In this document: piece after piece, positions 35,001 through 47,000 of the stretch
Layout of the letters: each line of letters begins with the position of its first letter
How positions within the stretch are numbered: the first letter of the stretch is position 1
DNA from: Apricaphanius iberus
Taxonomy: Eukaryota; Chordata; Actinopteri; Cyprinodontiformes; Aphaniidae
Direction: 5' to 3'
NCBI GenBank assembly: GCA_028564705.1
Contig: JAPXFQ010002662.1
Coordinates: forward strand, 1,426,001-1,490,000
Length of the DNA stretch: 64,000 bases
The notes under the pieces: generated by a model
The model's input: the letters and a program-made list of their open reading frames with translations, nothing else
Database searches by the model: none
What the model was told of the DNA's origin: nothing
Translations under genes and position numbers: made by a program

Positions 35001-38000
35001 AAGCGTACAGCCCTGATGTGGTATATAGGGGTATATAAAAATGTTTTTTCATCAACGAAAATAAACATGGGGTTTTATGATATGAACAAGTATACCGCCC
35101 AGGCATACCTGGTGACATTGTCACTAGGGATGCACGAATGCATTGACTGAACATCAGTAACAGGTGATGTTTGCCTCGTTAATTGCCATCAATAAAATTA
35201 AAATGACATTCGGCGATGATTATGTCATGAACACTGTGCTCAGGATAAACTTTTTTTCCCCTTTTTTTAATTTTATTTGGGCACTGGGAGATACCGGAAG
35301 AGAGCACCCGTGCACTTTCCTCAGATTACACATAGAAGACGGCAGTTGTGTGGCAATATTTTACAGTTTCAGAGAAGATCAGCGTTTTGCAGTTTGCAAT
35401 ACGTGTTCTACTGAAATTTCAAGAGGGGGTTAGAAAGTCATTTAACAGAAAAGATCTCATTGGACATTTGAGAAGCAGGCAAATTATCTGCAAGCTGACC
35501 CAAAATGGAAAAATGAAGCAGCCAAGAAAGCACAAATCTCCGGTACGACTCAGACTTCAATTGACACGCAGTTTGAGAAAGCCAAACAGCTGCCTTCAGA
35601 CAGTGCCAAAGTGAAACGAATAACAAACAAGGTGATGGAATTCATCGGTTTAGAAGACCAGCCTTTCTCTATAGTGGAAAACGTGGGTTTTCGGAGTCTA
35701 ATGAAGTTTATGGAGCCACGCTACACACTGCCGAGCCGGCGTCACTTTGCTGAGGTCTTTCTGTTGAAAGGTAGAATTTTTACTCCTTCATTGAAGCCTG
35801 CCTTTAAAGGAACAGGCGCCAAAATATGGCTTTTTTGGCAATTAATTGAAACCTTTATAACACTCCTCTCCCCATTTAAACAACTGACAAGAGAAATTAC
35901 CACATCAGAAGAATCAGTTGCAGATATCATCCCCTCTGTGACAGCCCTGAGAAAGTCTTCTGAGTAAGCAGGCTGAGACAGACCGTGCCGGTATGTCATC
36001 AGGCACTCAATTTTGTTGGGCAGTGTAACAATTAAACTATCTTTTCATTGATTCGTTAGCAGTCAAAGCTTTTTGAATGTAATTTTTCAGAAAATAACTC
36101 ATCATAAATGAGGTTATAACTAATGTCAGCCAGAAAGTGACATTAAAGGCTGTTATTGTTTCATAAATTGGTCTGATTGAATTTGTGCTCATTCTAGGAT
36201 GGTCTGATGAAGAGCCAAAAGAGTTGTATGTTTCCGTGGCACAAAAGGAGGAATAATTAAGAAAAAGAAAAAAAACATTGGGAAAGTTATGTTAAACATT
36301 TTATCGGCCTAGAATTTCCCAATCAGTACGTCCCTGTGGAAACACAGCCGCTTTGAAAATCACTTATTGACGTTAGCAGTATTTTAATAAGACAATGACA
36401 CAGCTACGTAAGCTTTGCACACTTCTGCTTTTTGAAACCCAGTTTGGCTGTCACTAATTAATCTAGTTTTGAAAATGATAGTTTTCTCATTTTATTCATC
36501 TCCCCTCATCAAGATGCTGCTTAACAGGTGGGCTCCCAAAGGAGAGCATACAAATACTGTAGATATAGTTAACTTTGAGATAGTTATTTATTTGTCTGTT
36601 AGTTTAGGAACTTTTGGATGGGGTTGACCGTGAATATCATGTCTAAATTCAGAATGACCTGCTACTTTGTCATTTCATTTAGATTTTATTGCTGTGCAAC
36701 CAACTTTATGGAATACTCATCCTTCTCTTTAAACTTTAGCTGGTATGTGATCTGGATTTTATTAGATGGTTTAAACCTGTACATATTATGCATATTGTGT
36801 GTACAGTACTTTCTAAAACAGTTCAGACACAGTAAGATAAAATTACATGACATAATAGATCCCAAACAAAAGGCGTCTCTCCACCCGGTATGATTTGACT
36901 CGACTAGGATCGCCTCATCTGCAGTATTTTTTACTCTCCACTGGCAGAAGCCTGGCTGAGCCGCTCCAAGCCGATACCGTTTTTCGTACAACCTCAGCTG
37001 TGGTTCCATCCGTGCTTAACTGGTACTGAAAAGCGACGTCAGAAGGCTGTCGGTCACTGATTGGCTAATGGGCGGAGTCACTGGAAAGTAACTTGACAGC
37101 GTCTTTTAACAACAAACCGACATGCAGCATCAGTACCTGGGTGGTGGGTGTGTTTCTGTGGGCGTGTGTCACAGCGTTTTGAAATGTGCACGTATCAACT
37201 CACGGGGCAAACAATGAAAGGATGAGGAAGTGGGGTGAGCTCGGTGGTGGTCATATTTTCTGTTGACCGCGTATTGTTTAAGCCAGCACAAGTCTGTGAA
37301 AGTCAGAATATCACTTTATTACTGGATCAATTGTGGAAACATTGGAACCTATTAAATAAATAAATGCATAGCTGCTGATACAGAAGTGCTTGTTGGATTG
37401 TTTGGAACGCGCGTCTGACAGAGGCCACCAGTTTAGCCCACGGCGGCCCTCATTAATGTTATAGTTTTGCCGCAACACCGACCGCAGGAGTTCCGGCAAG
37501 ATGGCGATGTGAGCAGTCGTGTTTTCCAGAATTCATTTAACTTAGTCCCAAAAACTTTGTTTAAAGCTGTTGAAAGTCCCCTTTGAAGAGACATCATGGA
37601 TGCTCAGAAAATATTACAACAGGCTAAACTCATTGCGGGTTCAAAAGAAAAGAAAATCCCACTGGAAGTTAGAAAGAAAGACGGCGTTTTTGTTACAGAG
37701 AATGACTAGGCTATGGACACCGCTCAGCTAAACAACAGGGACCGTAATGTCGACTCCACACCAACTACACCAGTTAAAACTCCCACTGGGAAAAAGTCTA
37801 AGCCAGCACATGACGGTGAGAGTAACGAAGTTTCCAACAACGCCATTTTACAGGCAATACTAGGCCTTGAAAAAAGAGTGGATGAGCAGCTTGCTGATCT
37901 GAAGGAGCAGACGAAACAAAGTAGTGTTATGATTCCGTCTTTAGCAAAAGCTGTCCAGTTTAACGCGGAGGAGTTGAAAGAATGCAAGAAGAAAGTTGAA

Positions 38001-41000
38001 GACTTGGAAAAATAAAACGACCAGCTTTGCAAAGATAACAGCGAACTAAAGACAGAATGAGAGAGCAAGAGAGATACAATTTGTCAAAAAGATGGGTGAA
38101 AGAAGAAATACGGCGTCGGACCAAGAACTCGCAGATCTGCAAAGATATCCGCTTTGCTGAAATGTTGCCAAGGGAGGACTTGGAGGAGAGAAGACGCCTG
38201 CGATCTGCGATCCGTTGGAGCGGGATCAACACCTTCTTCTGATGGAGTAGAAGCAGGAAACTGGCTTACAGAGGGTGGAGATGACACGATGCCTTCAATC
38301 TGCCTTCAATCAAACCTTCCTGGGATGCTGCAGACTAAACCATGACCCACAGACATGTGCAACTGGACTTTTGTTTCTGAACTTTTCCCTATACCTGTCC
38401 AATAAACATGTCCAAGTTATACGCTTGTATTTTCATTTGCAGTTGTAACATGCTGCAAATGCAAGCCTACTCAAAGATGGGATATCTGTAAAACACATTG
38501 TAGTGGTACTGATTTAAAAAAAAATCTGAAAACATTTTCAAAGCACAGCTTTATTTCAAAACATACAGTTGTGGTTTGTAATTCATAGAATTTGTAGCAT
38601 GTATATGGCAACTCCTTTCTTTGAGGGGACACATAGGCGAAAAGCTGTGTCACTCCAGCGCTGGACGTAGATTGCTGCAAATGTAGATGAATTTGTTCCA
38701 ACATCCTGAAGTTCTGCAGCCACTGAGCTTCGTTGAAACCCAGAAGAACGCCTAATCACTGCAAGGCCCAGTTAAAAAACCAAATCGACTGTTGGCTGTG
38801 ACGACTTCACAAAGCAATCGTCTGAAACACGCACACAATACTTACTAATAAAGCCAACTTGTTAACGTAGGTTTTTACACGGGGCTTTAGCGAATAAATA
38901 AATACACAGAGCATACTTATAGCCCACCACACCGGGGTAGTTTTTGCATTGGCTTGACCACACAAGCCACACCGGGTCCTGTCTGTAGCGTCATTCTCCT
39001 GCAGAGCTTCTCACACTCCTTTGTACTACTCCACCGTGTTTTTCCTTGCAGTGTGCAGCTTTTGTTTTCTTCGATGAGAGAGGCTTTCTCTTCGACGTGG
39101 GACTACAGAAAGCCACAGACTGTGCAAAAAGCTCACGATCGGTAGAGGTCATTGTTCTTCTTTCTCTCCGAGCCTTTGTTTACTTCCAGCTAGGTACTCT
39201 GGGGCTGCCCACCATATGACGGACCGGCGCACTTCAGAAATTCTGGTTTGATGCAACTGTGAAGCAACACTTAACGAGTCGAGCCGTGTCACGTTACCGA
39301 TAGTACGGTACAGTACGGCAAAAAGGTACTAGTGGAGAGGTAAATGGTAAATGGACTGAACTTATATAGCTTTTCTAGTCATACTGACCACTCAAAGAAT
39401 TCACCCATTCACACTCACATTCATACACAGATAATCAACATGGCTCGGTAGGACGATGTTTTTGGGGTTAAGTGGCACATCAACATGTGACTGGAGGAAG
39501 CTGGAATCGAACATACGACCCTCCGATTGCAAGCCATCTACTCTACCACAGAGCCACAGATATGTGAGTAAACAATGTAGTCAGTAGACATGTGTTCTCA
39601 ACAAGCAGCTCACACTAGAGGTAGCCTGTTTGGTAAACAATGAAGAAAGAAGTGATATGAAAAACTATCAAATGTGTAGTGTTGGGGCGTAATGGATAGG
39701 GATAGTATCGTTAAGGATTTATCGATACTAACACAAATAATAAAGTATTTTTTTTTATAATTGGAAGAGCAAAGCACAGAAAATAACCACAAAATAAAAA
39801 GTAAGAAATTAATAATGTAATAAAAACACTATATAAACAAATTATTTTATATATCAAAAACTAAAAATACTATGCTGTCTATTTAAAAAAGTTTTAGGTA
39901 TTCAAATAAAAAATATCAAACATAAAGTTCCCTATAAAACAATGCAAAAGCCAAAATAAAAGATTTTGAATGCTAAAGTGTATAGTGCAAAATAAGCCTT
40001 GAGAACATTAACAACAACATAACATTCACCCATCCATTTTCTGTCCTGCTGCATCCTAATGCTTCAGCACTCAGGCGGTTAAAAAAAACTGTCTGTTTTG
40101 GTGTATTTTAGCAAGGTGTTTGGTCAAATTACTCGCGTTCTGGCCTTTGAAACTGTTAAGAGGACCGACAAGGCTGAAGCTTATCGGTCCGGGTGGACCA
40201 TCAGAATCATTTAATACCGGGTTTCAGTACCCATCCCTAGTAATGGAATACATGTGCCGGCGGTACATATTTAAAATACAAATTGTGAGTAACTGTATTC
40301 CGTTGCGGTTACTATTTTTAAACATGGTATTCAGAATACAATAACTTGCGTAATACCATTGAAATACTTGTGTTTTCCACTTTCCACCCGAAAGGTCAAC
40401 ATATAAATTTTGGGAAATATGCGTCTCCACGTTGTGTAGGCTATCCCATAATACCCCTAAACAACATGCTGCCAAAACCATAGATATCCTATGGCTGAAA
40501 CACTACCGACTATCAAACAAAAACGTAAACGTGAGATGCATTCAATGGCGCTCTCTCGTAGTGCATTTTTATCAAGCGATGCTAGATTTAATTTGAGCAT
40601 TCCTGCCAAAACCCCGACTAAAGCCATGGTGGTTAAAACAGGGGAACAGATCCAATCTGGCAAAACTAGTCATAGAGTCGCAACACAATGTTTCTGTTAT
40701 CAAACTGCGAAGTATGCAGGCAAACTCCAGTGATTGCTGGAGCAGCTGTAATTCGGTATCAATTAATTTTTGCAAAGGTTAGTGATGATCCAGGTGGGAA
40801 GATTCTTAGATTTTTATGTTAACTTCTTTGGCGGGTCTCAAGCTGCGCCGCACATCGACAATGTCAACAGCAAACTTGAAACATAATGCATCCGGCTGGC
40901 CAGCCTTTCAAGGTATGTGAAAGTCACTAAAAAAATTAAAAGACACTGCAACGATGTACAAAAACCAAACAAAATCCTCTACCACTGTTTTTTTTTTCTT

Positions 41001-44000
41001 TCATTTTTTGACAGGGCCTGTATCGTGTTCTTATGGTTCCAGTGATGGTGTTGGGTGTATCTGACATGACGTTAGCTTATTTGTGTTGTGATGGGTTTCC
41101 TAAAAAATATTGCTTCAAGGATAAAAGCTTTCCATTTGGAGTGCTATGAATGTCAGTTTACAATACTTGGCATATTTATAACAAAAAGTCGCAAATAGCC
41201 TAATTGGCTGTGGCTGCTAAACTTGATTTCAAACGACTAAATATAAAATATTCTAAAATGTAAAGAGATATTACTGCTAAAAAAGTTTTTTTTTGTTTGG
41301 TTGGTTGGTTTTTGGTCAGAGAGTTAACAGTGTTATACTTTAATTTTTTTCCCAGTCAGTACCTAATGTTTAGCAATAATATGCCCTCTGTTTTTCTGCG
41401 GGAGTTGCTACCAGCACATTTTGTGACATATAATAGACTTAAGGCTGCTTTTAAGGGAAAGTTCATCCATCCACCCAGACTTCCGAGTATTCAAAATACA
41501 GTACCAGGATTCAGCAAAGTAACAGAATACATGAAAAAATGTATTTTAAAGCATTTTAATTCAGTATTCTGTAACTAAATACATTTACAAAGTATTCTCT
41601 CCAACACTGCACACGTGTAACAATATAAATATATTTGTCAAATAGAAGTTATTACAAAGTTCTGCAAACTGTTTCGTTCCATTGACAGCATTTTTAATCA
41701 GGCATGACGTAGCCATCTACACTTTGTGTGAACATCTGTAGTGTGAGTAGATTCCCACCAGTTAATCTTGCCACCAGTTAATCTATCACAGCATCCCAGG
41801 CTAACCTGGCGTCAGCCAGATCTATATGTACGCATGTCGAGCCTTCATATTGCGATCTCGAATCTTTGCAGCAGAAACTGTCTGAAAGAGAAAGGGCCAT
41901 CTGGTAGAATAGTTTGAGCTGACTGGAGGACGCGCAAAGTAGCGCTCGGCTGGCAGTGGCGTCAACCAGCGCGGCCGTGTTTGTTTCATTTTTCACAAAA
42001 TGCTGACCTTTGCTAATTTTTTAACGAAGACATTGTATCCAGTTCCTCTACAACCAATTCAAAAGTCGCTTCTGAGTGTCAACCGGCACGGCCATGTTTG
42101 TTGCATTTAGCACGGCACTTGATAACAACTGAAATCCCGCCCAGCCCCAAAGCACAATGATGACAAACGATTGGCCCGGCGAAATATGGGTCGGAGGTCG
42201 GACGGTTTAGATTGGAGATGGATTCTTCTGAGTTCGGAAAACTCCAAATCTCGTAAAAATCCATCTCGCTGAGCAAGGGTAGTCCGAGGCAGCCACTGCC
42301 ACCAATTTTTCTGGCAGCAGCCACTGTCACAAATTGAGCCAGCTGTCTCTGGATGATGGGGCCATGCGTTTTAACCAATGGCCGCTGGCTGCTCTGCTTT
42401 GTGACCGCATACCATGGAGGCCGCCATTGCTCCTCCATTGCTGTAGTACCTCCATTTGGCTGCTAGGCCCCCAATGGAAAGCATTGGACTTTAGATACGT
42501 TATTAACAACTTTAATGGCTGGTGCCCATTTTTTTAAACTTTCTATGGCTACATATTCTTCCTGAGATAACACTGGGCTAGTCAAAAAAATAGGCACCAG
42601 GCTGGTTTTCGTAAGATAATTTTTTGAAATCTTGCATAATTAATGAGGGGGGCAGATTTTGATTGACAGGCCTTTTCGTTGGACTTTAATTATAGTAACA
42701 CTACATTTAATTAATTATTTCAAGTTGCTAGTTCTTACCTTTTGAGGTTTGAGAAATAGGAGAACCGTCGGAGGAGCGCAGATACAGCAGCAGTCAGGCA
42801 TGGGGCTATTAGCACTATTAGCCTTTAGCTTAGTTAGCCAAGTTTGGGATCAGAGCTAAAGACGCGGTAGCAGAATGGGCGCGATTATGACTGAACTACA
42901 CGCCCATACACGTCCCGCGAGAGCAGAGTCTACAGTGAAGATCCCGCCCCTATGCCCTTTTTAGGAACATGCTTCGTCAGAGCTGGGGAGGAGTCTGTGA
43001 ATCCGCCATGAATTCCCCCATGAAAGTGTGTCATTCTGGTAAACGGGGAGGAGTAAAGAGGCGCTGTCTATTCTTTTTTACAGTCTATGGTTTTAACTCA
43101 ACCTGGGTAGGGGCAGAGCTGGTCTATGGAGAGCCTTCCCACTCTCTATTAAGTCCCATTGTAACGAATTTTGGTTGCAGTTCCACCAGGGGCAATCACA
43201 ATGAGTGCAAGATGAACGCTGATTGGTCAGTGAAGGACTGATTATGACCAGAGGTACTGCTTGACGGCATCGTGGCATTAAGTGGGACCAGAATGTTAAG
43301 TTGTTGTTTTTTTACCTAACAACTTTTTTTTGGTTGCTAGCACTGTTATCTGCCTATGGTTATGTATGTACTGTAAAATTTAAACAGAAAAATAAGGATT
43401 GCCATATCTCTGGTCATATGATGTCATTGACATTTTAAAATGCTTTTTAAAGCAAATAAGTGACTCTAAAAAAAATCTAACACCCAGCAATGTGTACTTT
43501 CTTTGAATCTCCTTTTGAATACAATGTTCAAATTACTAGACAAAAAAATATATATATCCTGAGAAAAGTGGATTTTGATGGGGTATTGCTCCATAGACCT
43601 CCATTCATTCTGCACTTGTCATATGGAACTAATGGAACCACAGTGGAACTGCAACCAGCTCAGAAGCCGGAAGTACAAAGAGAGTGGAAGTCCTCTCTTT
43701 TATTAGACATTCTGTGGTATGGGTATTTAACCGTTTAATTTTATTTTACTTTTAAATTTGCACTTTATAAGCCCCCTGTGATAGTTTGTCATAATTAGTT
43801 TTTATCCTTGGCGTTCACAAATGTTCCATGTATACTTGGTATATTGTATTTTTCGTTATTTTGATATTATTAAAGATATGTATAAAAAAGGCTACTCCTG
43901 TTTACTGCCGCCATATTGAAAGCGAGCGTCAGCCATGGGGTGATTCTCAAAGTCAAGGCAGTGCCTGGGTAGGCGAGGCGCCTTGCTTAGGAGGACACTT

Positions 44001-47000
44001 TCCTTCCTTGGTCAAAGAAAACGGTTTGAACAGACTTACCTCACGTGACCGTGCAAGCTTTTTACTTTTTTTTTATTGTGTATATGTCAGTTAAATCAAA
44101 TGCGTAAGCGAATTAGTAACTGGTAGCCACCGAAACTGTAACTACTAAGCAACTAACCAACCATATATAACTGCTTTGGATCTAAAAAATAATAATAAAA
44201 GAATTTAACAAACATTTTAGATATAAGCCCGATCGTTAAAATTTGTTGACTTACATTTAAAATAGAAATTCACCCCCGAAGTAGCTGCTGCCGGCTGCTA
44301 CCGCGCTGTATTCTGGGAAATTTTTGACCCAGAGAAGGCATCAAAGCACGTCTGATGTATCCTTGGCAAAGTCTGAATATGGATTATTGGAAATTTAATA
44401 ACACTTTACTTGAAATTGAAGATTTTTAAGACTGACACACTGAGACTCATCCAGAAGTACTGGTTGCAAGCGACTTTATCAAATCAATTTGGAAAATGTA
44501 GGGAATTATTAAAATAATGAAATTAGAAATATTGCAATTAGAATAGGTAAAAACTGTACATGATTGATCCACAAAACGAAGATGACATGGACACATTTTT
44601 CATTGCACAGGGAAAGGAAACCAACTTGCATAGATGGCAAGGCAAATTGTAACAAAGAAATCTGTGTAAAAGAAATCCAAGATTCCATTGATTCTCTTAA
44701 AAATAATAAATCCCCTGGAAATGATGTCTTAACTAGTAAATTCTATAAATATTTTACTAATGAATTAGCTTCTTTTTTAAAGGCCATGTTTCAAGAAGCA
44801 ATAATGAGAGGAGAACTACCTCCAACTCTCCGTCAAGGTTTGATAAAATTAATCCCAAAACCCAAAAAAGATAAACTGAATATAGAAAATAGGAGATCAA
44901 TTAGTCTTTTAAATAATGATGCCAAAATATTTGCAACTGTTTTCGCTAAGAGACTAAAACTGGGCCTAAATGACATTATTAGCGAAGAGCAATCTGGATT
45001 TATGCCTGGAAGAAATATAAGTAATAACATTTGATTGATACCGAACATGATTGATTATAATGAATATATACAAGACGACAGTTTCATTTTGTTCGTGGAT
45101 TTTTATAAAGCGTTCGATACCGTAAGCCATACATTTATGTTTAAGACAATTGAACATTTTGGTTTTGGGAACTATTTTTTAAGAGCCATCACCACCTTAT
45201 ATCAGGGAAGTAATAGCTATATTAAATTGGCACATGGTACAACTAAAAGATTTCAAAATGACCCTGGAATTAGACAGGGCTGTCCCTTAAGTCCTTTCCT
45301 TTTTCTTCTGGTCACACAAGTCATGGCTACACATTAAAAATGGGCCTTTTCAAGGTATTTTAGCGTTGGAGAAAGAATTCAAATTGTCGCAATTGGCTGA
45401 CGACACTGCAATTTTTATATCTAATATAAATTAAGTGAGTAAGGTGGTTGCTTGCATTCAGGACTTTTCCTCTGTGTCAGGATTAAAGATTAATATCAAT
45501 AAATCAGTTCTATTTCCTCTTAAAAATTCTAATCTGACAAAAGTAAATTTTATACCTGTCAACGATAAAGTGACATACTTAGGAGTGATCATTGAAAAAT
45601 ATAGAAAACTACATAGCTTATCTAACTTTGGCCCCGTAATTGAACAATTAATAAGTTCAATATGTGGCTCATGAAGGATCTGTCTCTAAATGGTAGAGTA
45701 TTACTGTCTAAGGCTGAAGGAATTTCAAGATCTGTATATACATCTCTATCTTTGGAAATGCCCAAAAATATATCTAAAAATGTGATACAACCATGTTCAA
45801 TTTTATATGGAAACATAAAAGCCACTACTTAAAGAGAGACATTTTATGTAATGCCAAAAGAAACGGTGGCTTGGAAAATGTATGGTTTGAAATGCTGAAT
45901 AACTCATTTAAAATGAAGTGGTTACTCAACTTACAAAAAAGAAAAAGATACAATATGGAAAACCTTCCCCAAACATATTTTTAATCTGATGGGTGGACTC
46001 AAATTCTTACTAAAATGTGACTCTAAAATTGAAAAATTACCCGTAAAATTGTCTGGTTATCATCAACAAGCTCTTTTGGCAAGGAAACTTGCATAGAAGC
46101 ATAACTTCTCTCCAACTTCGTATTATATCTGGAATAATGGAAATATCCTTTAGAAGAATAAATCACTTTAAAAATTTGAGGAAAATGGTGTCATACTCGT
46201 GAAGCAGCTATTGAATATTAATGGAAATCTTCTGACATACGGTGAATTGTTATTCAAATTTAGACTTCCAGTAACTCCCAAGGAATATGCAGCGGTTTTG
46301 ATGCTTTGCCAAGCAGTGTGTTGCAACTCCTTCAAGGGACAACAACTGAAAGTGCTATTACTGTCCTACATTATAGCAGCATACTGATTGGTGAAGTGGA
46401 TGTCACCAAAAAGAAATGCTCAAATAAACTGATGAGAGCTTTTCTGCAAAAAGTTACTCTGCCTTCAGGAAGATTTTTTTGGTCCTCTTTATTTGGATAT
46501 TTGAACTGGAACCAGATTTGGTTAAGTGAAGAAAGATTCTGTTTAACCAATAAAGTTAAAGAACTTACTTTTACAATTTTACATAATGTGTACCCAGCTA
46601 CTAACTTGCAGTATCAGCTTCATGATAAAAGATCTTGAAAATTATAAGGCAGTAAAAACCAATTTTGTTCTTGACAAACTGAATGTGAACCTACAAACTT
46701 GAAGTTACTTTGTACATTTTATTCAATTGTTTGCATTTATAATGCGATGTGCCCTTTGTCTTTTCTTTTGCTTTATTTCTTCCTAACCTGATCAGTAAAT
46801 GTCTTTTGTTTTTTTTTTCTTTACATTTTGTTTATTTTTGTTAATGTCTGTTTACTCCTGGCATTCACATGTTCTGTATATTTATGTACCTGTATAACGG
46901 TATGCAAAATAAAGAAGTTTAATTTAAAAAAAATAAAAAGAAATGATGTATCCATGGTCAGTTAGCTAAACGGCTAACAAACGAAGGACAGATTCCTCGA

